Positions 33,691 through 45,180 of a stretch of 64,000 nt of DNA are shown here, one piece after another. Within the stretch, counting starts at the first letter, position 1. Each line of letters starts with the position of its first letter. The DNA is from Euborellia annulipes. Lineage: Eukaryota; Arthropoda; Insecta; Dermaptera; Anisolabididae. The translations under genes and the position numbers were made by a program. Under the pieces are notes generated by a model, which was not told the DNA's origin, ran no database searches, and saw nothing but the letters and a program-made list of their open reading frames with translations. The stretch is taken from the NCBI GenBank assembly GCA_023213315.1, contig JAKCPI010025332.1:1-64000 (forward strand), read 5' to 3'.

Positions 33691-36190
33691 TTTGTAAATG
33701 TTATTTTTGTTAGTAACGGCTTAAGGCATGCAGGCAAAATCTTTAACATTTTTTTTTAGACGAACCGTTGAGAAGCGCGTTCTCTCGCTTTAACAGAATT
33801 TGTTTCTCATCAAGTATTACACATAAAAAAAATTTCGTTCAAATCGGTGTTATCAAGGCTATGCACTCCCCTTGTCAGAGGACCAATAAATTGTTATGAA
33901 TTATTATTTTTAATTGAAAAAAAAAATTTCTTTATTTAAAATCAATCTCTCTTTTACTTTAATAAAATTCCGGGCGATTATAAAAATGTCATTAAACTAA
34001 CGTGTGTTTATGTCTAATCCCTTTTGAATGATTAATTGTCAATGACTTTCTAAACTCAAAACCAAAATACTAATATAATTCAAATCATTCATTGCTGACG
34101 TTGATTTGCCTTCACCCGGTGACGATCAATTATAATGCAATGGCATTCCAAATAACCGAATATAAAATTCCAGACAAATTTGATGCCCCAAATGCCATTC
34201 AGATGTAGACTATGCGGTAAAATATATTATTCGAACGACAATTTCGATTTAATTTACCAAAGGGACAAAGTGCTTTTATGCATCTATTTTTTTTTTTAAT
34301 GATTTTGGTAGAGATGACTCGAATGATTGTTGAGGTTTGGCATTTGAAATGGTGAGATCAAAAGAAAATAGAAAAAAAAACACGACAAGGAAACTCTGAA
34401 TGTATAGGAAAGTAAATATTTTGCTGCTTAGGAAAGTATTTCTGTCGACTTCACTCGGTTCAAGCTCTGACATCATCAACTTCAAATATTTATAATTTCA
34501 AAAATAGAAAATTTAATTAGATTCATTTCCGATTAATTTTGGTGTATAAAAACAAATATTTCCAAAAGGTTTTTATACTTGTTTCATTCATCATTATTAA
34601 AAGGTTTACAAATTTTCTAAACTATGAATTAAAAATCTAAAGCCATTTAAGCCCAATCCCTATTTATTTCGAGCTGGAAGCATTGTAAATTTTAGAAATA
34701 ATAAAAAATTATTATTCATATATACACGAAATAAAAATTTAAAAAATATTTTTACATACAGTATGAACTCAAATGCCAGAGGATAAGTTGAGTTGTCAAT
34801 TTGTGGGTATTAATATACATAAAAATGTTCGTACATATATACCAAGCAATGCTAATAGCTTTTTTATATGATTCAGTTAGTTCAAATGACAAAATTGTTA
34901 TAATTAATTTCTTACAAAAAAATATTTCGATTTTTTTTTATTATATTATCCAATGGCCCTTAGGCTTTTTTTAAGGTCTTTTTCGGCATCTAAAGCCATT
35001 TAGACCCCATCCCTATTTATTTCAAATGATTTGTAGTCACCACTAAGGGCTTTTATGCCTATATTTATTTATTTATTTTTACATATACACATTAAAAAAA
35101 AAAATTAGATTTTGTCAAACATTCGAGAGTCTTTTAAAAATAGAAATAATTTCTCCAATTCTTCATTTAGGGCTCTGGCTAAGTTGCGATTTAATCCCGT
35201 CCGTCTTTTTTCGGCTTCAAATTTTCTACATTCTACAATTAGATGTTTCACAGTAACCATTTCTTCACACTCCTCATAGAAAATTTGAAAATCTGTGGTT
35301 TAAAAAAAAAAATAAATAAACAAGCTAAAATTAATAATTTTTATTTAGAGAGAAGTTTTTTTATATATGAAGTCAGGATGTCAAGAAAACCCCACAATTT
35401 CTTTTGGTTGGTCATTAAAATTGCTATTTTTCAGTCAATAAAATACAATAGTGTCACTTCCAAACTTCCAAGGATTCTCCTAAACTACCTCAGGCCAGTC
35501 TGCTTCGGACGATCTCCTTTCTTCAATTATTTAAAAGTAAACATTAAAGACAACTAATATAAACATAACATAACATACATATCAGGCTTATTAGAATTAT
35601 ATACATCCGTTCACTTATCTTAGAATTATCAGTTTATTTGTTAAAATAATATTTTGTTTTATGTATAATATTTATATTTTATAAATATCTATCAATAATT
35701 AAGAGCTGGAGCAGCCAATAAAAAGACTGCATGCGGTTCCAATCACCAGAGACGTTTCGTTTTTTTTTTTAAATTTAAGAGCCATCTTCAGATCTATGAA
35801 TATATTATTATGAAAAAAAATTAATTATGTAACAATTTTTATTATTTTTCATTTGAGAAATTTAATTATTTTTAATTGACATTGATTTTTCCAAAAGCGA
35901 GGTAGAACTCAACATTTCCCCAATGAGAATATTCTGGATTTTCAAAAAATATTTTAGCCTCCCCATTTAGGAATTTGGAGATCAAGGTATTTTTCTTGGA
36001 CTCTCTCTCTCTCTCTATAACCGTCCTTTAAAAGACTTCAAAATTTCATTCCAAAACCAAGTTGGTCAGAGCATGACAGGCGGACACTCTGCAAATAGAA
36101 TGAAGGATTTCATGATAAAGATCAAAAAAATCTATTGAATTGCAGTAAATATCTCATGCTTGTGTATCGTCAGGTCGACAGGAATGTTTA
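33691..36190. other. No gene seen
   Basis: A/T-rich. Short repeat phrases (GGCATCTAAAGCCATTTAGA near 34.99 kb, a relative near 34.65 kb) and a CTCTCTCT run at 36000-36015. Open frames at 34.3 and 35.3 kb show no recognised domain. Confidence 0.4.
35746..35795 (-). ncRNA. Decayed hammerhead motif
   Basis: Minus strand: CTGAAGA, TGGCTCTTAAATTT, an expanded A run, then CGAAACGTCTCTGG. The 3' half including GAAACGTC is intact, but stem II's second strand has been replaced by the A run. Sister of 9564-9608. Confidence 0.4.
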
Positions 36191-36199
36191 TATTCTAAT

Positions 36200-36575
36200 C
36201 AGGGGACGTATATAAGGGAAGGCCGAGGGGCTCCGAAATTTTTCAAATCTATATACAGATATACGGGTAGATGGCCAATATCTATATTATTGTTTGAAAA
36301 AGTGCCTCGAATAAATTAAAAAAATGAAATGTATTAATATATAGCCTAAGCATTTTTTTAATAAAACTTTTGTCTTTGAGAGAGCTGGGGACCTCGGGAA
36401 TGGAAAATTTTAGATTAAAGAAAAAAAAATTTATGAAAATTTGTCTTTGAGAGGAGGGCCCGGGCCCCCCGGGGTATATACGGTATTTTAAAAATATTTC
36501 TGTGTTGTATGGGGGGGGGGGGGGATATTTAAAAATGAGTTCGGGCCCCCGGAAAAATTTCTATATACGCCCTTG
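36200..36575. mobile_element. hAT-type MITE, 376 bp
   Basis: Ends CAGGGGACGTATATAAGG / CTATATACGCCCTTG with perfect 8-base duplication ATTCTAAT (36192-36199, 36576-36583). G-run and GGGCCC blocks lie subterminally. Sister copy at 56260-56579. Confidence 0.85.
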
Positions 36576-36874
36576 ATTCTAATGCTGTTTGATTTTCACA
36601 TCCTCATCACAGAAAAACGAAAATTTGTTCTTTTAAAAGCCTCGACTTTCTTCTATGATAATGTTAATTATTTAATTTTCATTTTATTCTATTAATTAAA
36701 ATAAATTTTTTATCAATTTCGCCTCTGTACCAATAATATTTAAAAAATTATCATAGTGTGATTGCAACGTGACTTTTCCCGCGTAGAATTTAATTCCAGG
36801 AAAAAAGCAAACTGCGTGAGAAATTCATTAAAACAATAAATAATCAATGATCAAAAAAAATTTTGTAATTTGTT

Positions 36875-37147
36875 CAGGGCCGGCCTAAAGCGTGTGCGAC
36901 GTGTGCGATGGCACACGTGCGATTTTCAGGGGGGTGCCGAAAAAGGAAAAATATTAAAAAACTTAGTAAAAATTTAAGTATTATGGACTTTTCAATGGAA
37001 ATTAAATTTGTATACCTTTTGTTTAACAAATAAAATGTTGCTATAGAGAACAATAAATCAGGTACAATGTTTTACTTAACAACTCTCATTGTAAGGGGCG
37101 CTCAAGTTCATTCTTGCACACAGCATTTTGCTCTCAGGCCGCCTCTG
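36875..37147. mobile_element. hAT-type MITE, 273 bp
   Basis: Ends CAGGGCCGGCCT / AGGCCGCCTCTG, perfect duplication AATTTGTT (36867-36874, 37148-37155). Inside the left end GCGTGTGCGACGTGTGCGAT forms a short direct repeat and GGCACACGTGCG a palindrome. Confidence 0.85.
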
Positions 37148-37752
37148 AATTTGTTTGAGTTTTGAAGAGCTGATGAAAACATGAGGCGGGAAATTTTTCA
37201 AAATTTTTATAAACGAAACCCATAAAATCATGAATTATAGGCCTAGTCTACTATTAATATATTCATGATGTTGTTTTTGTGTTGAACACAACAGGAAAGG
37301 CCTTCACAAGTTGCTACCTGAAGGCCATTCATCCAGAAGAAATCTTTTAGGCTCACCACTCAATGCAAATAGATAAATAAATATACAAATGATTATCTAA
37401 TTATACACGAGACGGATTAATTTTATATAATATAATAATACTTTAAAAACTCTGTCAATAAGGAGTATTATGTCAAATTCAGAGATGTTTTTTATTTGCT
37501 GTCTTTTTTACATAATATTATGAATTTGGATATTTTAGTTTAACGTTATGCATCATGCCAATCTGCTTCACAAAGCACTTGATTGCATCACAAATGTCCT
37601 AAATATAAAATGTGATGATGGATGCTAACTTAAATAGAGTTAGGCGAGAGAACTAGTCACATGTAAGATGTTCTCTTTAAATTTTAATTTATGAAAATGT
37701 TAATTCGAAATTATTCACACAAATTTTGTATTTTAATCAACTCAAAAATATT

Positions 37753-38752
37753 CACAGGTGAACAAAAAAGATCTTTTTTTTGTTACCGGGGTATTTGAAG
37801 CTCCTCTTCGGTATTTGGGTAGCGCTGATTCCAAAAATACCATCAGTTTTGCCCCATTGCGTCTAGTTTTAGAGCTGATTGATCATAAAAGAAAATGTGA
37901 TCTTATTTTGAATTACATAAATTTTTTTAAGGCAACACCCCTTAAAAATATGCAGATAGTTATAATACATATAAATCTTAAGTTTCATACCAATCGGAGG
38001 TCATTTAGACGTGTCACAAACAGCCAAAAGTTTAGAAAAATCGAATTTTTTAAGTTTGGACACCCCTAATACAATTTTTGAGATCCCTAAATTCAAAAAA
38101 CATATTTTTATAATATTCTATAGTTCTTTAACTTTCCAAAAATTATTCATCTGTGAAAATCTGTTTATACCTAATTAACGAAATTATATACAAAACAGTT
38201 ATCAAAGTTTGGTTGAAAAAAAAAACTTTGGCTGCCTATCTTTTAGGCGCTTTGCTCATCCGATAGTAGAGTTCATTCATAGGAATAAACTTTTAACTAT
38301 TTAGATATATTTAACTATTTTCTTCATAATTTCGCTAATAATTAATAGATTTTCACGAATGGATGATTTTTGGAAAGCTCAAGAACTATAGAATATCGTT
38401 TTTGCATTCAGGGATCAGAAAAATTGTATTAGGGGTGTCCAGAGTAAAAAAAAATTTAAAAATTCTTTGAGCACGTCTAAATGACCTCCGATTGGGCTGA
38501 AACTTAAAATTTATATGTATTATAACTCTCTGCATATTTTTAAAGGGTGTCGCCTTAAAAGAATCCAGGTAATTCAAAATAAGAGCCGCTTTAGAGCTCA
38601 TTTTCTATTAAAATTTAATTTTCTCTCTAGCTTTAAAATTTAACGTGATGGGGCAAAACCGATGGCGTTTTTGGAATCAGCGCTACCCAAATAGTCTAGG
38701 AATAGCTTCAAATACCCCGGCAACAAAAAAAAGGTATTTTTTGTTCCCTGTG
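37753..38752. mobile_element. Foldback element of 1.0 kb
   Basis: Long inverted arms of roughly 450 bases each: CACAGGTGAACAAAAAA at the left pairs with TTTTTTGTTCCCTGTG at the right. Inner blocks such as GTAGCGCTGATTCC, CATTTAGACGTG and GGACACCCCTAATACAATTT recur inverted. The open frames on both strands are mirror images of each other. I found no clear target duplication, so the superfamily is open. Confidence 0.7.
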
Positions 38753-38763
38753 TAATAGTTTTT

Positions 38764-39540
38764 TACTTTCTCTTACCTCTATATATGTTAATATATATAG
38801 AGAGGGCTCGCTGGTGTAGTGAGCTAGGGTGTCAGCTTCTGCAAAAGAAGATCCCTGTTCAAATCCTTGGCATGCGGGATTTTTCATTAAATAAAAATAT
38901 TTATTTAATGTAAACAAATCCTCAAGTAAGCCCTGGATTGGAATATAGGATCTTTCCACAATAGCCCTCAGGCAACTCTACGAGGAGAGGGAGTTGCTGT
39001 GACATCCCGTCCTGTGGAAGGGACGTAAAGAAGGTTCCCTCTCAGTGATGCATTCTTCGAAAGGAGTAGGCTACACGCCGGTGCTGGGGGAGTCCCTCCT
39101 CAAACTAGGACATCCTCCATAGCATAGAAGAGGTTGGATAAAAGGAGCCGGTTGGAACCAGAAATAAGGATTAGTTCACTAGCTAGAGACGAGAGCAGGA
39201 GGAGGAGCTAGAGATAGGAAATGAAGTAACTTCACGGGGTGCCGGTAGATGGCTACGGCCAGAGGCCGGTTGGGTTTGAGGTGTGTGTCTCCGTACACGT
39301 AAGCACCTCGGGTAAATAAACGGGGATCCCGATAGGAATTTTCAAATAAATAAATAATAATATATATAGAGAGAGAAAGTATTGGATTCATGTCAAAAAT
39401 TCGATGTCGAGATTTTGATGGATATACACGTTTTGAGGTCCCCTGAATAAAAAAAAGTGGTTTTACTGACATGGTCTGTCTGTGAATAAAATATCTCAAG
39501 AACGAAAAGACCTAGGAGGTTGAAATTTTATATTTAAGCA
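38764..39540 (+). repeat. R1 copy split by a long SINE
   Basis: The R1 end TTACTTTCTCTTACCTC...TATATATAGAGAG continues after the SINE with GAAAGTATTGGATTCATG, TCGAGATTTTGATGG and the CTGTCTGTG tract, then stops near ATTTTATATTTAAGC. Confidence 0.75.
38805..39358 (+). mobile_element. tRNA-derived SINE (family S2), full-length, 554 bp
   Basis: The head has a box A-like CTGGTGTAGTGAGCTAGG and a box B-like CTGTTCAAATCCTTGG, spaced as in pol III promoters. A long G/C-richer body includes GGACGTAAAGAAGG and CTCCGTACACGTAAGC. The tail is an AAATAAATAAATAA microsatellite. A 15-base duplication AATATATATAGAGAG flanks it (38790-38804 and 39359-39373). It inserted in the end hairpin of R1. Long for a SINE; the body origin is unknown to me. 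Confidence 0.8.
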
Positions 39541-39877
39541 ATGGAAAAGAGCAAGTACAGGTGCAGCAAATAGAGAGAGTTTTTGAATGTCAAATGCCGA
39601 AAGGGAGACGTTTCTGCCATTTGGTATCCAAAGGGCTTAAATAAAATCATCGGACTGCCTGGGATCCGAACCCGCGACCCTTGATATAGAAGGCAGGCGT
39701 GCTACCAGCCAGTGGCTTAGCGAGCTTAACTCGCGCTCGGGGCACAATACCTTTTTGGCGCCCCCCCTCCCTCCCATTCGAAAACCATATAATATTATAT
39801 GTAAAATATACAAAATTAAAGGGGCTGGAGAATAATAACCAGCAGATTTTATCGCTCCACCTGACGTCCTTTTATTT

Positions 39878-39920
39878 GGCAGATATTTCGATGCATAGAA
39901 CACGCAGCATCTTCAGTGCC
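39878..39920 (-). ncRNA. Hammerhead-like motif, left arm, damaged stem II
   Basis: Minus strand: stem I GGCA, core CTGAAGA, a stem II that has lost bases next to the core, GAAA, palindrome ATAT, C, then TGCC closing stem I. The core is intact, but stem II pairs poorly at its base. Confidence 0.45.
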
Positions 39921-39959
39921 GCGAGGATGATGCGTGTTCTATGTATCGAAATATCTGCC
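39917..39959 (+). ncRNA. Hammerhead-like motif, right arm, damaged core
   Basis: Good stem II (GATGCGTG...TATGTATC with G-U pairs around TTC), GAAA, palindromic ATAT, C and TGCC. The first core segment reads GCGAGGA instead of CTGANGA. With the left arm it shows how one ancestral motif decayed differently in two arms. Confidence 0.45.
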
Positions 39960-40476
39960 AAATAAAAGGACGTCAGGTGGGGCGATAAAATCTGCTGGTT
40001 ATTATTCTCCAGCCCCTTTACACTACTCATCCCCGCCTACTATTAAATCTGAATATATAAAATTATTATATTACACTAGCACAAAATTTAAAATACATTT
40101 TCCAAAAATCAATTATAATAAAAATAAAAATTATCTAGCAATTTTTTTTTTTTTGCGGACCATTTGGCGCCCGTTTGTGAGTAGCGCCCAGGGCATGATG
40201 ACCCTGCCTCCCCCCCCCCTCGCTACGCCACTGCTACCAACTACACCAAGCCCTAGGAGCTGTGTAATAGTTATATACTAATTATTTATTTAAATAAAAA
40301 TTTTATATGCCAGGCTTACGAAGATGTCTCTTCCCCATTAATAAAAATTTGTACCCGAGGGGGATTTGTGCGTGGCATTCTTTTGTCACAACCCAAAGTC
40401 AGGGTCATTTAATAGGACCGAGGGTCCTTAGAGCGCCCATATGCCTATTCAAAGGGCGGCAAGCATTATAGGAGAA

Positions 40477-40502
40477 AGGGAGAGAGAGAGAGAGAGAGAG
40501 AG
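40477..40502. repeat. GA microsatellite
   Basis: GGGAGAGAGAGAGAGAGAG continuing to about 40502, next to a G/C-richer segment. Confidence 0.85.
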
Positions 40503-40750
40503 TAGGGCTCGACCGGTTCGGCGACCGACCAACGTTGTTAGTTAGCCTTGCACGCAAGGGTACGAAAAGCCTCGAACCGGGTGCCTCTACTCCGCCACTG
40601 ACAACCAGCAAACCATTCACATTCTATGTTGAGAGGCCAGCCAAGTCAGTTGGCTATAGGCAGGCATTGCACGTGCAAGGGCACACACGTGTCAGCGTAA
40701 TCCGAGAACTCACAACCGCGTTCGTTCGTTCGTTGTATGATCAAAATAGG
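40503..40750. other. GC-richer non-repetitive segment, possible promoter or untranslated exon
   Basis: About 240 bases with many CpGs (CGACCGGTTCGGCGACCGAC, CGCGTTCGTTCGTTCG) and no match to the repeat families here. Open frames on both strands have no recognisable domain. A weak donor (ATAG|GTAGGG, about 40750) ends it. Function unknown. Confidence 0.25.
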
Positions 40751-41065
40751 TAGGGCTTTGATTTTTTTTTTTTTTTCTTTTGCTTTTACTATTTACTAAC
40801 TCGCACTTTCTTTCGCTCTCTTTCTTGAGTATGAAATTACATGACCATCTGACAATAAACAAACAAATAACAACAAATGGCACATAAATATAAAAAATAA
40901 TACTTTTAGGTTCCACACTGATTCATGGGGTTTCTTATTAGATATATTAGAAACACTTGTTAAAAAAATAAAAACAAATTGTTATTTTTTACCAAATCAC
41001 AATTAATATCCGGCCCTTACGCCAAATTTTACAAATGTATATAGTAAAAATTATGCTTTTTATTT

Positions 41066-41672
41066 GTATTGGATTCATGTCAAAAATTCGATGTCGAGAT
41101 TTTGATGGATCTTCACGTTTTGAGGTCCCCTGAGTCCAAAAAAGTGGTCTGTCTGTCTGTGTTCAATTTAAAGTATGAAGGAATCGAGCTATGAGGCTGA
41201 AATTTTATATATAAGCTAAACACCCCCCGGGAGCGAGAAAATAAGCTTTTAATCAAAATCGGCTAAAACGTACTAGTACTTTACTGATGTACTTTTTCAG
41301 TTTTTTTCGATTTTCTCAAAATTCGCCCAAACGATTTTGATTAAAATTCGCCCAAACGATTTTGATTAAAATTCATAAATCAACTATTTTTTAGATGCTC
41401 TTTAAAATGTATATTCTCATTTTGCCGTTGAAATCTTTTGAAGACCACTTTACTCTTGTACTTCTTAAGAAAGATATGAGAAATGGTTGCCATGGTAACA
41501 AAATATAAATATTTTCCCCATGTTTATAAATTTTATTACATCTTGAATTCTAATATAGCGGAAACTAAAACATATGTAGACACGAAATGGTGTGACAAGC
41601 ACAGAACACAACTTTCGATTACCGAAGGTAAGAGAAAGTTGTGTGCTGTGCGACAGTCACACCAGATTTATT
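41066..41672 (+). repeat. R1 copy lacking the 5' end hairpin
   Basis: Runs from GTATTGGATTCATGTC through the TACTAGTACTTTACTGATG block to the CACACCAGATTTA end. A 26-base phrase around CGCCCAAACGATTTTGATTA is tandemly duplicated at 41327-41370. The 3' hairpin, centred on ACCGAAGGT, is well preserved. Confidence 0.75.
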
Positions 41673-42809
41673 ATTTATTTATTTTTTTTTTTTTGAGATA
41701 TCAAAGGGATTTCGAACCTGATTAATATAGTTGAAGAAGCTCTTCCGTCTTTTATTTCTTTTTGTGAGCAGAATAAAAAAATAACGGTACATTTCTTTCA
41801 GACCTCAAAAGCTATAAATGGAAGACTGATGTTTCAAATTACGAAATTTCTCATTAAAATTCATCACATATTTAAGTTTTTTTTTTTTGACGATGCTCAC
41901 ATCCTGTTATCAGTTTATCACTCAAAAAAAACTGTCTCAGATTTTAGGGGTGTACAAAAATTAATTCTAAATAAATAACATAATATAGAGACTACGCCGA
42001 CTGTGAATGTAAATAATATTCCAATTTTATCGCAGTCAAGGCATATCTATTAATTTTTGAGCTGATACTAAAAAAAAAACCGTCCCCGATTACACTATGC
42101 ACGTGAAGGCGCAATTTTGCTTTACACAGGAAATAAATATTATTTGAAAAATTGATTATTATGCAAGCTCAAGGATATTTGTATAAAAGGAAGAGGAATT
42201 TAATCTATGCTGATGAGTTTATCATTTTATTAATTAAGATCTCTTCCAGCGACACACCCACATTTTTTTTTGTTGACGAGGGGGGAATGTCCGTAAGGAG
42301 GAAGGGGTGAGGGGCAAGTGCCTTACTCAAATGACGTACAAGGACACTAAAATGTTTATTCACCTGTTAAAATATTACTGTCTGTATTAATTTACTCGCA
42401 ATTTCAAATGGAATTTTTTAAAGGATTTATTTCGGCTTCTCTTAAAAAAAAAATTGTTGACAAAAAAATTCACACTTAAATACTTATTTAATTTAAATTT
42501 TTTAATTTGTTTTATTTTTGTAAAAATAAATTTTTTTCTCTTTGATTTAATTTTTTTTAAATTAATAAAAAATTTATCTTTTAGTTTGCTACTATTTAAT
42601 TCTCGTCTTGGCTAGATTTTTTTTTTTGGAAGGAGGGTGGGTTTGGATGATCTGCCAGGTAAGCCCCCCCCTCCCCATCCATATGAAAAAAATATTTTAT
42701 TATTTATAGCCATATTTAATGTTCAATGTTTTTTTTTTATATATTTCACTTTATAATTTTTCAGAATTTCAGGAGGGGGAGGATTTGGACCCTATATGCC
42801 TCCTGGAGG

Positions 42810-43074
42810 CAGTAGCGGATCTAGAGGTGTTTCTCGGGGGGGGGGGGGGTAATCTGGTGTGAATGGTCGCACAGCAAACAATTTTTTCTTAATTTCGGTA
42901 ATTTAAAAGCGCATTCTGTACTTGTTTGCCAGAATATAAATACAAATCAAATTTTTAAGTATTAATATTTAAAATTTTACATTAAACATAAATCTTTTTT
43001 CGAAAAAAAATATTTTTTCAAATCTCGGGGGGAGTAATTACCCCCTTTACCTCTCCCCCTTGTATCCGTCCTTG
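42810..43074 (+). mobile_element. hAT-type MITE (family R2), full copy, 265 bp
   Basis: Ends CAGTAGCGGATCTAG / TTGTATCCGTCCTTG with perfect duplication CCTGGAGG (42802-42809, 43075-43082). It includes CTGGTGTGAATGGTCGCAC and TCTTAATTTCGGTAAT, a recognisable version of the R1 end hairpin. Confidence 0.85.
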
Positions 43075-43082
43075 CCTGGAGG

Positions 43083-44115
43083 GGAAAGGGGAACACTACT
43101 GTCATTTTTTTCAAAAAAATTTGCTGTTTTGAGGCCAACTAACCTAACAAGTTTTTATTATTATTTCAATTTTTTTTAATTAAGGCAAATTACAAAGTTA
43201 TACTCGTAAATCCCAAAATGGAATTTTTTATTTTTATTAAAAAATAAATGCTACTTTTTAATTCTCGGGGAGACCAAATCACTCAATTTTATCAAATATC
43301 CTCTAAAATCTCTTTTTGAATTGGATAAAAATTTTCATAAATATTGATCTGAATAATTAATAACTCTGTAGATTATTTTATTAAGTTCAATTCCCATTTG
43401 GGATTTTAGGGCGTAGTTTCCCAAGATTTATTCCCCCCCCCCAACCCCCTTGCCAACAAAATATTGAGATAACGCCCATCGTGACGTTCTATCGAAATAT
43501 ATTTTTTATCTAAAGAATAGAAAAAAACTTTTTATTACCTCGGTCAAAAATAACACTACTATTGGAAGAAGGAAATATTTGAAATCAATAGTCAACGCAT
43601 TTAATAAATAACTTTAACGTTTTATCTTAGATACTCAATGAACATAAATTAATGAACGGGGTGAGGAAATGAAAAAAAAGAAAAATTCCCAGCCCCCCAG
43701 GTCTTTCAACTTATGACTCAAATTTCTTTCCATTTATTTATAAATAGCCTCAATCAATATATCAATACTCCTTTTTCGACGTCGAATGTTTTATTTAGTT
43801 TTAAACTCTTAATTAACTTTTATTTTAGATCAGTACGTAAATTACATGATAATAATCAGGAAGTCATTTTTTTTCTTTGGTCGCCTTGAAATTTCAATTA
43901 TTTAGTTTTTTTCTTAGATAAATGATGGAGAATGTCTTTCAATGCGTTGAGTTTTTTTTTAAATAAGTGGTGTTGATTTAAACTTAGTCCCTCCCCATTT
44001 CGGGGGGGGGGATGAAAAGGGAATATAAATCAATTTTATTTTTTTAGATATTTAGCAAAACATCTCAGGGACATCGTATAGGTTGAGAAATATTGAAATA
44101 TTGTGAACTTATTTT
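43083..44115. other. No gene seen
   Basis: A/T-rich with isolated C-runs (43430-43448) and G-runs (43999-44010) that may be worn hAT MITE ends. No open frame worth reporting. Confidence 0.35.
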
Positions 44116-44117
44116 TA

Positions 44118-44634
44118 CCAGGTTATTCAATAAGTCCGTAAGATAAGTAAGAAAAAAAACGAAATTTTGACAAAACTCGATTTTATTATTCAACAAAGTT
44201 GCCTTCGAGGGCGATACAACGAGTATAGCGATTTTACAACTTTTCGATACCACAAATTATCTTTCTCGTCAAAATAGGCATCAATTTCAGCGATTACTTC
44301 ATATTTCATTGGACTTAAATTTCTTCCCAGTAAGCATTCTCTTGAAATCTGAAAACAGGAAAAAGTCGCTGGGTGCTAAATCTGGAGAATATGGTGGGTG
44401 GGTAAGCAATTCGAAGCAATGCTTTATTAAAACTCGAAATTCACTTTTTTCCATTTTTTTTTCCAATAACAAAAGTTGCTTCACATAAAATTCTATAACT
44501 CACGAATCAATAGTTAGATTGCTGTCAAATTTATACACGTATCGTTTGAAGGTTAGTACTAAATAAAAATCATATGGAAAAAATTCTAGTAACGCCATCT
44601 ATATGTCATCCTACGGATTTATTGAATGACCTGT
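44118..44634 (-). mobile_element. Internally deleted mariner element, 517 bp
   Basis: Inverted ends CCAGGTTATTCAATAAGTCC and, reversed, ACAGGTCATTCAATAAATCC, inside a TA duplication (44116-44117, 44635-44636). Full mariners are about 1.3 kb. The transposase 5' and 3' ends are present but about the middle two thirds is missing, as in many non-autonomous derivatives. Confidence 0.85.
44190..44454 (-). pseudogene. Mariner transposase, deleted and frameshifted
   Basis: The frame starts MEKSEFRVLIKHCF (N-terminal helix-turn-helix region) and jumps directly to THPPYSPDLAPSDFFLFSDF, the C-terminal catalytic motif block of mariner transposases. The first two catalytic Asp residues are therefore gone; only the last D block (DLAPSDFF) remains. 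After KSNE a frameshift yields a premature TGA, but the original C-terminus can still be seen in another frame down to TGA 44192-44190. Not functional. Confidence 0.85.
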
Positions 44635-44827
44635 TATTATTTTATTTATATAAGGGAGAGAGCAGGACCATTCCTAATCCTTATGGCGTCCCTTGCAAAA
44701 AAAATTGGCGACCCCTTTCCCCTACCTAACCTGCCCTCAATCCAATCATTGTTTTATTTGAAGGCCCATAATCTTTTCAATAACAAGTTTGTTCGTGAAA
44801 ATATAAGAAAATAAACCAATGTAAATG

Positions 44828-44865
44828 TACAATGAGGGACAATATTAAGTCCCACCCACGCATAA
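44828..44865. mobile_element. One end of the CAGTGAGGGACAA MITE
   Basis: TACAATGAGGGACAATATTA followed by AGTCCCACCCACGC matches the 3614 element's end. The rest is missing. Confidence 0.6.
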
Positions 44866-44989
44866 AAGATCATTTCGCATTGAACTAATCGATGACAAAA
44901 TTACAGTTAAAAAAATCTTCTTAAGTGGATCGTTCGTTCTTTTTTTTTTTATTTGCTTTTTTTTTCTTTTGTACTTTACGAGACAGAGA

Positions 44990-45180
44990 AATGTGTCATT
45001 TTTATCGGCGTCGGCGATTTGCTGCTTCCGGTTTATGGGGATCTGGTGGGCGGACACGTTTCTATGTTTATAAACACGCTTGGGTGCATCTGCATATTGT
45101 ACTTGTGTATGTACCACCGATGCAAAACGACGCAAGTCACTCATTCAGGCAACCAACCGGAAGTTGAAGGAAGTTTGTTG
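44990..45180. other. GC-richer unassigned segment
   Basis: About 190 bases of balanced composition, with several overlapping open frames on both strands and no family resemblance. It contains CCGGAAGT-like (ETS/GABP type) sites near 45159 and, inverted, 45026. Could be an unrecognised exon or a promoter; I cannot decide. Confidence 0.2.

Larger units (their letters stand above)
39710..40233. mobile_element. hAT-type MITE carrying a Penelope-like palindrome
   Basis: Ends CAGTGGCTTAGCGAG / CTCGCTACGCCACTG. Flanking 8-mers are CTACCAGC and CTACCAAC (7 of 8). Inside, 39812-40022 is a separate long palindrome with arms GGGGCTGGAGAATAATAACC and inverted partner, carrying hammerhead-like motifs. 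Confidence 0.75.
39620..40256 (-). mobile_element. S1 SINE split by a hAT MITE
   Basis: The minus-strand SINE head reads GGCTTGGTGTAGTTGGTAG (40251-40234, then 39709 and down), with box B-like GCGGGTTCGGATCCC and the body GCAGTCCGATGATTTTATTT. The hAT element 39710-40233 splits it between box A and box B. Confidence 0.7.

Noticed and set aside
37758..38601. Two open frames with similar products on opposite strands
   Set aside because: They are mirror readings of the two arms of the 37753-38752 foldback element.
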